This document shows, in pieces, positions 6,397-12,821 of a DNA stretch of 12,929 nt (position 1 is the stretch's first letter; each line of letters starts with the position of its first letter). Where the stretch lies: assembly GCA_018714725.1 (NCBI GenBank), contig DVMZ01000030.1:1-12929 (forward strand), written 5' to 3'. This stretch comes from Candidatus Scatosoma pullistercoris. GTDB taxonomy: Bacteria > Bacillota > Clostridia > Christensenellales > Borkfalkiaceae. Both the position numbers and the translations under genes were made by a program. Under the pieces are notes generated by a model. The model was not told the origin of the DNA and made no database searches. It was given only the letters and a program-made list of their open reading frames with translations.

Positions 6397-9300
6397 TCAG
6401 CCGTCGCACCGCACCAGCGTAAGCGTAGCTTTTTCGCCGTTGATATCCACCTCTTTGGTATATCCGTCCGCACTGCCGGCCTCCACGGAAACCGCCAGGA
6501 CGTCGGAAGCAAAACTACCCGAAGCGAGCGCCTTTTCCGCCCGGCCTTCCGCCCGGTAATACACCCGGATCCGGTCGGTCACCTCAAAGCCCGCTTCCTT
6601 TCTCAGCGTCTGAATCTTGGAGACGAGTTCCCGCTCCACGCCCTCTTCGATGAGTTCTTCCGTCAAAGCGGTGTTGAGCGCCACCGTAATCCCCTTGTCG
6701 CTGGCGGACACAAAGCCCGCTTTGCTCTCGGTGAAAATCTGCAAGTCCTCTTCTTTGAGCACGACGCCGGAATCGGTATCCATCACATATTCGCCGCCGC
6801 CCTGTACCGCCTGCACCACTTTTTTGGCGTCGCAGGAAGCGAGGAACTTGCTGATTTCGCCCAGTTTTTTGCCGTATTTGGGCCCCAGCGTTTTCAGCTG
6901 CGGTTTGAGCTTATAGGAAATAAACTCGTCCGCGTCAGCCGCCGTCTTGTACTGTCTGATGTTCAGTTCGTCCAGTGCGATGGCTTTGAGTCCCTCGTCC
7001 AGTCCCAGGTCGCGGGCGCTGACGACATACATTTCGGAAAGGGGCTGACGGTTCTTGACGTTGCCCGCATTCCGCGCGGCGCGGCCGAGGTTGACCACGT
7101 CCAGCACCCCGTCCATTCCCCGTTCCAGTTTCTCGTCCTCGAAGGAAGCGTCCGCTTCGGGGAAATCGCAAAGATGCACCGATTTGGGCGCGTCCGGGAA
7201 GAAACGGGGCACGAGATTGAGATACATCTCTTCCGCGATAAACGGCGTATACGGAGCCGTGAGTTTTGCAAACGTGACCAGCACATGCCAGAGGGTGGTA
7301 TAGGCCGCCGCCTTGTCCTCCGTCATGCCGCTTCCCCAGTAGCGATCCCGTCCGCGACGCACATACCAGTTGGAGAGAATGTCCGAAAACTCCTGCAACG
7401 CCCGGGCGCTGTCGGTGATATTATAGGCAGCCAGGTATTTGTCCACCGAAGAGACCAGCGTGTTCAGCCGGGAAAGGATCCAGCGGTCCATCAACGACAG
7501 CCGGCATTTTTTGAGATCGTATCCGGCGGGATTGTACCCGTCGATTTCCGCATACAGGCAGAAGAACGCATAGCTGTTCCAAAGGGTGCCGAGATACTTC
7601 CTCTGTCCCTCGCTGACCGCTTCGGGATAGAAACGGGAAGGCAGCCAGGGAGCCGAAGAGGTGTAGAAATACCACCGTACCGCATCCGCGCCCTGTTTGT
7701 CGAGCACGCTCCACGGGTCAACGACATTCCCCTTGTGCTTGGACATCTTGATGCCGTTCTTATCGTTGACATGCCCGAGCACGATACAGTTTCTGAAAGG
7801 CGCCCGATCGAAGAGAATGGTGGAAATGACCAGCAGGGTATAAAACCAGCCGCGGGTCTGGTCCACCGCTTCCGAAATGAAATCGGCGGGAAAAGTCTCG
7901 TGGAAAAGATCGGCGTTTTCAAACGGGTAATGGTATTGCGCGAACGGCATGGAGCCGGAATCAAACCAGCAATCGATGACTTCGGGGGTCCGCTTCATCG
8001 TGCCGCCGCACTTCTTACAGGTGCAGGTGAGTCCGTCCACATACGGCCGGTGCAGTTCGATGTCCGCAGGCGCGCCGCAGCGCTCGCTCAGTTCCTTGCG
8101 GGAGCCGATCACTTCGATTTCGCCGCAGTCCGGACACACCCAGACGGGAAGCGGCGTTCCCCAGTAACGGTCGCGCGAAAGTCCCCAGTCGATGACGTTT
8201 TCGAGGAAGTTCCCCATGCGCCCTTCCTTGATGGTGTCGGGCATCCAGTTCACCGAGCGGTTGGCGGCGATCAGCCGGTCTTTGACGGCCGTCACCTTGA
8301 TAAACCAGCTGGAACGGGCGTAATAGATGAGAGGGGTATCGCACCGCCAGCAGAAGGGATAGCTGTGCAGAATCTCCTGCGTTTTGAGGAGCAATCCGCG
8401 CGCTTTGAGGTCTTTGACGACCAGCGGATCGGCCGCCTGCGCGGCCAGGCCGGTCAGTTCCCCGCACCCCTCGGGGAATTTTCCCTCTTCGTCGATCAGC
8501 TGTACGACGGGCAGGCCGTATTTGCGGCCGACGCGGTAGTCGTCCTCGCCGAACGCGGGCGCGATGTGCACGATGCCCGTGCCGTCCGAAAGGGTGACAT
8601 AGCCGTCGCAGGTAATATAATAGGCCTTTTCGCGGAATCTGAATTTTTCGCGGCCGTACGGATAGAGCGGCTCGTATTCTTCGCCTTCATACTCGACCCC
8701 CTTCCGGACGGAAACCACGCGGTAGCCCTCTTCCCCGAGCACCGTTTTCAAAAGCGCCGCCGCCAGGATATACCGTTCGCCCGATTCCGTCTCCGCTTCG
8801 GCGTAATCCGCGTCGGGATTCATACACAGCGCGACGTTGGAAGGAAGGGTCCAGGGCGTGGTGGTCCAGGCGAGAAAGAAGGTATTTTCTCTCTTTACGG
8901 CACGGAAGCGCACAAAAGCCGTCACCTGCTTCACGTCCTTGTATCCCTGCGCCACCTCGTGCGAGGACAGCGCCGTGCCGCAGCGGGGGCAATAAGGCAC
9001 GATCTTATGCCCTTTGTACAAAAGCCCCTTTTCGTAAATCTTTTTCAGCGCCCACCATTCCGATTCGATGTAGTCGTTATGATAGGTGACATACGGGTGC
9101 TCCATATCGCACCAGTACCCGACCCGATCGGACATTTCCTTCCATTCGGAAGTATATTTCCAGACGGATTTTTTGCACTCCTTGATAAACGGCTCGATGC
9201 CGTACGCCTCGATTTCCGTCTTGTGATCGAACCCGAGTTTTTTCTCCACTTCCAGCTCGACGGGCAGGCCGTGCGTGTCCCAGCCCGCTTTGCGGAGGAC

Positions 9301-9540
9301 GTGCTTCCCCTTCATCGTCTGATACCGCGGAATGATGTCCTTCATCACGCGGGTGAGAATATGCCCGATATGCGGTTTCCCGTTCGCCGTGGGCGGACCG
9401 TCGTAAAAGGAAAATTCCTCCTTCCCTTCGTTCTTCTTCACGCTCTCTTCAAAGACGTGATTTTTCAGCCAGTACTCCACCACCTGCTTTTCCCGTCCGG
9501 CAAAATTCAAAGAGGTGTCCACTTTGTCATAGAAAGCCAT
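6397..9540 (-). CDS. ileS: Isoleucyl-tRNA synthetase, long clostridial type
   Basis: IleS charges tRNA-Ile with isoleucine and hydrolyses mischarged valine. The 1047-residue protein shows the class I signatures HIGH (57-60, in DGPPTANGKPHIGH) and KMSKHKGN (598-605). The editing domain includes TTTPWTLPSN (226-235) and GTGIVHIAPAFGEDD (320-334). GWDTHGLPVE (86-95), the Cys clusters CPRCG (184-188), CPDCG (469-473) and CTCKKCG (506-512), the WFDSGSMPFAQ block (525-535) and the anticodon-binding C-terminal domain are also visible. Length and signatures fit the type found in many Clostridia. The start at 9540 is set by MAFYDKVDTSLNF, typical of the family, and by AAGGAGA with GGAG 7 nt upstream. 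The frame stays open upstream to 10002, but that part is leader RNA. Control is probably by the T-box-like leader. A terminator follows. Confidence 0.97.
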   Translation of the reverse strand: MAFYDKVDTSLNFAGREKQVVEYWLKNHVFEESVKKNEGKEEFSFYDGPPTANGKPHIGHILTRVMKDIIPRYQTMKGKHVLRKAGWDTHGLPVELEVEKKLGFDHKTEIEAYGIEPFIKECKKSVWKYTSEWKEMSDRVGYWCDMEHPYVTYHNDYIESEWWALKKIYEKGLLYKGHKIVPYCPRCGTALSSHEVAQGYKDVKQVTAFVRFRAVKRENTFFLAWTTTPWTLPSNVALCMNPDADYAEAETESGERYILAAALLKTVLGEEGYRVVSVRKGVEYEGEEYEPLYPYGREKFRFREKAYYITCDGYVTLSDGTGIVHIAPAFGEDDYRVGRKYGLPVVQLIDEEGKFPEGCGELTGLAAQAADPLVVKDLKARGLLLKTQEILHSYPFCWRCDTPLIYYARSSWFIKVTAVKDRLIAANRSVNWMPDTIKEGRMGNFLENVIDWGLSRDRYWGTPLPVWVCPDCGEIEVIGSRKELSERCGAPADIELHRPYVDGLTCTCKKCGGTMKRTPEVIDCWFDSGSMPFAQYHYPFENADLFHETFPADFISEAVDQTRGWFYTLLVISTILFDRAPFRNCIVLGHVNDKNGIKMSKHKGNVVDPWSVLDKQGADAVRWYFYTSSAPWLPSRFYPEAVSEGQRKYLGTLWNSYAFFCLYAEIDGYNPAGYDLKKCRLSLMDRWILSRLNTLVSSVDKYLAAYNITDSARALQEFSDILSNWYVRRGRDRYWGSGMTEDKAAAYTTLWHVLVTFAKLTAPYTPFIAEEMYLNLVPRFFPDAPKSVHLCDFPEADASFEDEKLERGMDGVLDVVNLGRAARNAGNVKNRQPLSEMYVVSARDLGLDEGLKAIALDELNIRQYKTAADADEFISYKLKPQLKTLGPKYGKKLGEISKFLASCDAKKVVQAVQGGGEYVMDTDSGVVLKEEDLQIFTESKAGFVSASDKGITVALNTALTEELIEEGVERELVSKIQTLRKEAGFEVTDRIRVYYRAEGRAEKALASGSFASDVLAVSVEAGSADGYTKEVDINGEKATLTLVRCDG

Positions 9541-9752
9541 ACTCGTTCTCCTTATACTCGCCTTTGTTTTCCGATTTTGTTGCTGCCTTGCCCGGCCTGC
9601 CCGCATTAAGCGCGCCGCCGATTTTTGATTTTTTCTTTTTGCTTTTCGATTTTTGATTTTTTGCCTTTTTCCGGTCCTTCCGGTTCCGTATCGAAAGCCG
9701 ATTCGCCGAATTTTCGCCGAACCTGCGCCGGTTCTGTCAGACTTCCGCCGAT
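9541..9752 (-). other. Long untranslated tail of the ileS leader
   Basis: About 210 nt separate the leader terminator from the ileS start. They hold small hairpins (GAACC 9719-9723 with GGTTC 9730-9734), the A-rich direct repeats at 9619-9662, and the ribosome-binding site AAGGAGA next to the ATG. I see no second promoter and no convincing small gene. The stretch is much longer than the spacing usual between a leader terminator and its gene. Confidence 0.6.
9619..9662. repeat. Two perfect 16-bp A/T-rich direct repeats in the ileS leader
   Basis: CGATTTTTGATTTTTT occurs at 9619-9634 and 9647-9662 (+ strand), a period of 28 bp, separated by CTTTTTGCTTTT. In the ileS mRNA this reads as an A-rich, probably unstructured stretch 80-120 nt before the start codon. 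It could reflect local duplication or serve as a protein-binding, RNase-entry or translation-enhancer region. Confidence 0.8.
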
Positions 9753-9791
9753 AAAAACAAAGGAGCCGCGTTTCGGACAAAACACGACCCC
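9753..9791 (-). terminator. Intrinsic terminator inside the ileS leader (attenuator)
   Basis: On the minus strand GGGGUCGUGUUU (9791-9780) pairs along all 12 positions, with four G-U wobbles, to AAACGCGGCUCC (9773-9762). The loop is UGUCCG, followed by UUUGUUUUU (9761-9753). It lies about 255 nt after the promoter and about 210 nt before ileS, so full-length transcription requires read-through. This is how T-box leaders switch expression. Confidence 0.75.
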
Positions 9792-10046
9792 CACCAAAAC
9801 AAACCGACATTTGTCGCCACGGATAACGGCGGGCGGGACCGTATCCCGCTATGCGCCGGCGCGCGGCTTTCACGGGATCGACTCGGCAGGGGATATTCCC
9901 CGGCGGCGCCCTCTTCCTCTCAGCGAAACGGAATCTCTCTGTGCGGCGCGCGTTCCGGAAACGGTTGTCCTGCCTGAAACGTCTTTTCGATTGAATTTTC
10001 AAATACCGACGAAACGGGATACACGGGCTTCCCGTCCGCTTCGTTC
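9753..10046 (-). promoter_or_regulatory. T-box-like tRNA-Ile-sensing leader of ileS
   Basis: T-box leaders bind uncharged tRNA through a specifier codon and an antiterminator bulge and then allow read-through. On the minus strand I see these elements. A basal Stem I pairing joins ACGGGA (10035-10030) to UCCCGU (9877-9872), the latter followed by the typical GUGAAAGC. The Stem I apical hallmark AGAGAG lies at 9940-9935, followed by a distal loop GUUUCGCUGAGAG (9929-9917). A candidate AUC isoleucine specifier (9894-9892) sits in GAAUAUCCCC. CCGUUAUC (9829-9822) and a small Stem III hairpin (9816-9805) come next. UGGU (9796-9793), complementary to ACCA of tRNA-Ile, lies just before the terminator. 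Oddities: the classic AGGGUGGNACCGCG core is absent, and the 5' part of Stem I is longer than usual. The call rests on Stem I and on genes of this type usually having T-boxes. Confidence 0.7.
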
Positions 10047-10052
10047 CTGTCC

Positions 10053-10081
10053 ATTATACCTTTTCCCGCGCCTTTTGTAAA
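10053..10081 (-). promoter_or_regulatory. Promoter of the ileS leader
   Basis: On the minus strand TTTACA (10081-10076), a 17-bp spacer and TATAAT (10058-10053) match the consensus at 11 of 12 positions. The start site is expected near 10046, about 500 nt before the ileS ATG. The -35 box begins three bases after the U-tract of the upstream gene's terminator, so the two units are tightly packed. Confidence 0.85.
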
Positions 10082-10083
10082 GC

Positions 10084-10113
10084 AAAAGAAGCGGAATTTC
10101 CGCAAATTTGCGG
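10084..10113 (-). terminator. Terminator of the aspS/metal-binding-protein unit
   Basis: After the stop codon at 10117-10119 the minus strand has CCGCAAATTTGCGG (10113-10100) and an overlapping GCGGA/TCCGC hairpin (10103-10091), followed by TTCTTTT (10090-10084). The two hairpins share a strand and cannot form together. The second is the one placed for termination. Confidence 0.55.
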
Positions 10114-10116
10114 ATT

Positions 10117-10347
10117 TCAGCCGAAAATTCCCTTTCGCGGCACCACGGAAATCACCTCAAACCCCGCCTCCGTGACAATCTCCCGGAGCCGTTCGTCCGT
10201 CACCGTGCTCAGCACTTCCACGAAAATACTGTTTTTCTTATAAACCGCTTTGGCCTTGACGATTCCTTCGCTGAGTTCCAGCGTTCCCGCCAGACGTCTG
10301 GCGCACCGTTCGCAGCACAGGTCTTTTACCAAAATGATTTTTTTCAT
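10117..10347 (-). CDS. Small heavy-metal-associated (HMA) domain protein, CopZ-like
   Basis: This 76-residue protein has the size and beta-alpha-beta-beta-alpha-beta pattern of a single HMA domain, the fold of copper chaperones and of metal-ATPase N-terminal domains. The metal site is the CxxC in CCERC (C12 and C15), just after the first strand (KKIILVKDL), with an extra Cys at 11. The second half ends in the usual EAGFEVISV. The classic Gly-Met before CxxC is replaced by Asp-Leu-Cys, so metal preference is uncertain. The start has GGAGG 8 nt upstream. It follows aspS by 57 bp in the same direction with no promoter or terminator visible between them, so it is probably co-transcribed. No metal ATPase or metal regulator lies in this window, so a role in copper handling is inferred from the fold only. 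Confidence 0.82.
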   Translation of the reverse strand: MKKIILVKDLCCERCARRLAGTLELSEGIVKAKAVYKKNSIFVEVLSTVTDERLREIVTEAGFEVISVVPRKGIFG

Positions 10348-10404
10348 GACGCCGGCCTCCGCAATCCGACCATTCCGGACGCAACCTTTCGCCTGCCGCG
10401 CCCG

Positions 10405-11736
10405 TCAGGGCGTGACGCGGTTGATGTCGCGGGGGAACATCGCCGCTTCCCGGACATTCTTGAATCCCAGCAGGTGCATGGTCAGGCGTTCCAGCCCGAG
10501 GCCGAGTCCGCCGTGCGGCGGCGCGCCGTATTTATGGAGCATGAGATAGGTCTCGAATTCCTCGGGATTCATGCCGAGGCGCTTCATCTTCGCCACCTGT
10601 TCGCCGTAATCGTGAATACGCTGTCCGCCGGACGTGATTTCCAGCCCGCGGAACAAAAGGTCGAAAGACAGCGTGTATTCGGGATCCGCCCGATCGTCCA
10701 TCGTATAGAAGGGCCGCTTTTTGGAAGGATAATGCGTGACGAAAATGAAATCGGAGCCGAACTGCTTTTTGGCGTACTTCCCGAGCAGCTGTTCCTCTTC
10801 CGGATCGAAATCCTTCATGTCGGTGGGCTGATACTTGAATTTCTTCATGAGCAGTTCTTTTGCGTCCATGAATCTGATCACGGGGATTTCCGTAATTTCC
10901 GGAATGTCCGCGTGCAGAAGATCCACTTCGTTTTTGTATTCGGTTCTGAGCAGATTCATGATGTATTTCAGGACGCCCGCTTCCATGTTCATGATGTCCT
11001 CGAATCCGTCGATGAATCCCATTTCAAAGTCCATGGAAATGTACTCGTTGAGGTGGCGGCTGGTGTCATGATGCTCGGCGCGGAACACGGGCGCGATTTC
11101 AAAGACCCGCTCGTACACCGCGACCAGCGCCTGCTTATAAAGCTGGGGCGACTGCGCCAGATACACCTGCTTTCCGAAATAATCCAGTTTGAAGACATTG
11201 GTTCCGCCTTCCGCGCCTGCAAAATTGATCTTCGGCGTATGAATCTCGGTAAACCCCTGGGTCATCAGATATTCCCTGAATCCGCGCTGAATCCCTTCCT
11301 GGAGCTTGAACACCGCGCGCTCGCGGGGATTGCGGAGGGTGACGGGGCGATAATCGAGATCGGTATTCAGATCGCACTGCACCTGTTTTTTCGTAATGAC
11401 GACGGGCGGAATATCCGCCGGGTGGGAAAGAATCTCCACGTCGTGAATCTGAATCTCATAGCGTTTGCCGCCGTCCTTGGTCTCGCCGGCGACCACTTTG
11501 CCCGTAAGGCGCACCGAGCACTCCTCTTTGAGCTCGGGCGGCATACGGTAATCGGAAAAGGATTCCGCATACACGCACTGAATGGTCTCGCGCGCCGTGC
11601 GCAGAATGACAAAGGCAAAGTCCGACATCATGCGGATGTTATGCACCACGCCCGTCACCGTGATCACCTGGTTTTCGTAGTTGCCGAACTGCGAATACGG
11701 CACGGTATTCGTCTTGGGTTCTCCCGTAATGGTCAT
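10405..11736 (-). CDS. aspS: Archaeal-type aspartate--tRNA(Asp/Asn) ligase
   Basis: This 443-residue class IIb synthetase attaches aspartate to tRNA. An N-terminal OB fold for the anticodon (about 21-115) precedes a catalytic core with LAQSPQLYKQ (193-202), motif 2 FRAEHHDTSRHLNE (218-231), the SMDFEMGFI block (234-242), GLEITSGGQR (364-373), motif 3 GLGLGLERL (410-418) and the C-terminal signature MFPRDINRVTP. That ending, the lack of the bacterial GAD insert and the length match the archaeal-type AspRS (AspS2), not the roughly 590-residue bacterial form. Bacterial members are often non-discriminating and make Asp-tRNA(Asn) for GatCAB. His32 sits where, as I recall, discriminating enzymes have Trp, which favours that reading. 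AsnRS is the nearest alternative. The start at 11736 has GAGG 6 nt upstream. It heads a unit with the small HMA gene and is divergent from pdxK. Confidence 0.88.
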   Translation of the reverse strand: MTITGEPKTNTVPYSQFGNYENQVITVTGVVHNIRMMSDFAFVILRTARETIQCVYAESFSDYRMPPELKEECSVRLTGKVVAGETKDGGKRYEIQIHDVEILSHPADIPPVVITKKQVQCDLNTDLDYRPVTLRNPRERAVFKLQEGIQRGFREYLMTQGFTEIHTPKINFAGAEGGTNVFKLDYFGKQVYLAQSPQLYKQALVAVYERVFEIAPVFRAEHHDTSRHLNEYISMDFEMGFIDGFEDIMNMEAGVLKYIMNLLRTEYKNEVDLLHADIPEITEIPVIRFMDAKELLMKKFKYQPTDMKDFDPEEEQLLGKYAKKQFGSDFIFVTHYPSKKRPFYTMDDRADPEYTLSFDLLFRGLEITSGGQRIHDYGEQVAKMKRLGMNPEEFETYLMLHKYGAPPHGGLGLGLERLTMHLLGFKNVREAAMFPRDINRVTP

Positions 11737-11811
11737 ACATTTCCTCTTTTTTCCGCGTTTCTCGCGCCTGCGCCCGAACGCCGCGCCGCGGATAATTTTT
11801 TTTACCTTTTC

Positions 11812-11840
11812 ATTTTAATCCGTTTGACAAAAAAAATCAA
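11812..11840 (-). promoter_or_regulatory. Probable promoter of aspS
   Basis: On the minus strand TTGATT (11840-11835), a 17-bp spacer and TAAAAT (11817-11812) give a moderate vegetative promoter. Its -35 box lies inside the spacer of the opposing pdxK promoter, so both cannot be fully occupied at once. The expected leader is about 70 nt and contains a GC-rich segment (11761-11792) that could fold. Confidence 0.55.
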
Positions 11841-11852
11841 GAAATTTATAAT
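11824..11852 (+). promoter_or_regulatory. Promoter of the pyridoxal kinase gene
   Basis: TTGACA (11824-11829), a 17-bp spacer and TATAAT (11847-11852) match the consensus exactly. The start site should be near 11859. AAGGAG (11871-11876) lies 10 nt before the ATG at 11887. Confidence 0.88.
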
Positions 11853-11865
11853 AGTTTGGTAAACT
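11853..11865. repeat. Short inverted repeat at the pdxK transcription start
   Basis: AGTTT (11853-11857), GGT and AAACT (11861-11865) form a 5-bp inverted repeat directly after the -10 box and over the expected start site, followed by more T. It could be an operator half-site pair or chance in AT-rich DNA. The stem is too weak for a terminator. Confidence 0.3.
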
Positions 11866-11886
11866 TTTTTAAGGAGAAAGTCATTT

Positions 11887-12732
11887 ATGCGAGTTCTCGC
11901 CATCAACGACATTTCCTGCGTCGGAAAGTGCTCCCTGACCGTAGCGCTTCCCATCATCTCCGCCTGCGGGGTCACCTGCGACGTGCTGCCCACCGCTCTT
12001 TTGTCCACCCATACGGGCGGATTTGAAGGGTATACGTTTTTGGACCTTTCGGAAGAAATCCCCAAAATTCTGCGCCATTGGGAAACTCTCGGGCTCTCTT
12101 ATGACTATATTTACAGCGGCTATCTCGGCAATGTCTCCCAGATCGACATGGTGCTCGATATCCGGCGTCGGTTCCTCCGCCCGGGCGGAAAATTCATCGT
12201 CGATCCCGTCATGGGCGACGGCGGAAAACTGTATGCCCACTTTGACATGCGCTTTGTGGAAGAAATGCGCAAGCTCTGCCGGGAGGCCGATTACATTCTT
12301 CCAAATGTCACCGAAGCGTGCCTGCTTTCCGGCGTTCCCTATCCGGCGCCGGGAGAACGTCTCCCCGCGGAAAACATCGTGGGAAAATTGCGTTCAACGC
12401 ATACCTGCCCGATTGTTACGGGGGTAGAAGAAGGGAAACAAAACGTCGTTTATTACGATAAAAGCGCGGGAGAAGGACGGTATGCCCTTCCGCAGGCAGA
12501 GGGGCTTTTTCACGGTTCCGGAGACGTTTTCGCCGCAGCGTTTACGGGCTGCCTCGCCCGCGGAAAAACGGCGGAAGAAGCGTTGAGGCTGGCGGCGGAT
12601 TTTACGACGGCCTCCATTTTCCGCACCGCCCGGACAAACGACGAAAGGCGCTACGGCCTGCGCTTTGAAGAGGAAATGTTCCGGTTTTTAAGCCGACTGA
12701 ACGGCCAGAATGATCAGACGGAATCGCTCTGA
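11887..12732 (+). CDS. pdxK: Pyridoxal/pyridoxamine kinase (PdxK/PdxY-type, ribokinase superfamily)
   Basis: The 281-residue enzyme phosphorylates vitamin B6 forms with ATP in the salvage route to pyridoxal phosphate. N-terminal NDISCVGKCSL (7-17) and the block PTALLSTHTGGFEG (35-48) match pyridoxal kinases. SGYLGNVSQ (77-85), DPVMGDGGKLY (106-116), NVTEA (140-144) and the anion-hole/catalytic signature HGSGDVFAAAF (209-219) with Asp213 as the likely base complete the pattern. Length is normal (about 280-290). The start has AAGGAG 10 nt upstream and a perfect consensus promoter. It is divergent from aspS and followed after about 55 bp by the promoter of a probable RNA gene. No clear terminator follows the stop codon. 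Substrate preference among pyridoxal, pyridoxamine and pyridoxine cannot be read from sequence. Confidence 0.93.
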   Translation: MRVLAINDISCVGKCSLTVALPIISACGVTCDVLPTALLSTHTGGFEGYTFLDLSEEIPKILRHWETLGLSYDYIYSGYLGNVSQIDMVLDIRRRFLRPGGKFIVDPVMGDGGKLYAHFDMRFVEEMRKLCREADYILPNVTEACLLSGVPYPAPGERLPAENIVGKLRSTHTCPIVTGVEEGKQNVVYYDKSAGEGRYALPQAEGLFHGSGDVFAAAFTGCLARGKTAEEALRLAADFTTASIFRTARTNDERRYGLRFEEEMFRFLSRLNGQNDQTESL

Positions 12733-12786
12733 ACCCGGAAGAAAAAAGAAGGGAAAATCCGGAAACCGACATCCCCTTCGATTCTG

Positions 12787-12815
12787 TTGACAAACTGCAA
12801 AAAAACGGATATAAT
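12787..12815 (+). promoter_or_regulatory. Consensus promoter of the RNA gene at the window end
   Basis: TTGACA (12787-12792), a 17-bp spacer and TATAAT (12810-12815) are an exact consensus. No Shine-Dalgarno plus start codon follows in the remaining 110 bases, as expected for a structural RNA gene. Confidence 0.88.
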
Positions 12816-12821
12816 AATCTT

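Noticed and set aside
6394..9609. 1071-codon open frame on the + strand opposite ileS
   Set aside because: The opposite strand encodes a full isoleucyl-tRNA synthetase with HIGH and KMSKHKGN motifs. The antisense product has no recognisable domain and crosses the ileS terminator.
9541..10002. N-terminal extension of IleS (the frame is open to 10002)
   Set aside because: Family members start at the MAFYDK-like sequence, which has a strong GGAG site 7 nt upstream. The extension is Arg/Lys-rich low-complexity sequence overlapping Stem I and the leader terminator.
9606..10080. Small frames in both strands of the ileS leader (63 and 151 codons)
   Set aside because: They lack ribosome sites and recognisable motifs and overlap the leader's terminator or T-box-like structure.
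10108..11862. 584-codon open frame on the + strand opposite aspS and the HMA gene
   Set aside because: It spans two real minus-strand genes, a gene boundary and a promoter region. It is an antisense artefact of codon bias.
12748..12779. Terminator after pdxK
   Set aside because: GAAGGG (12748-12753) pairs with CCCTTC (12774-12779), but the loop is 20 nt and there is no T-run after it, so termination here is not supported.
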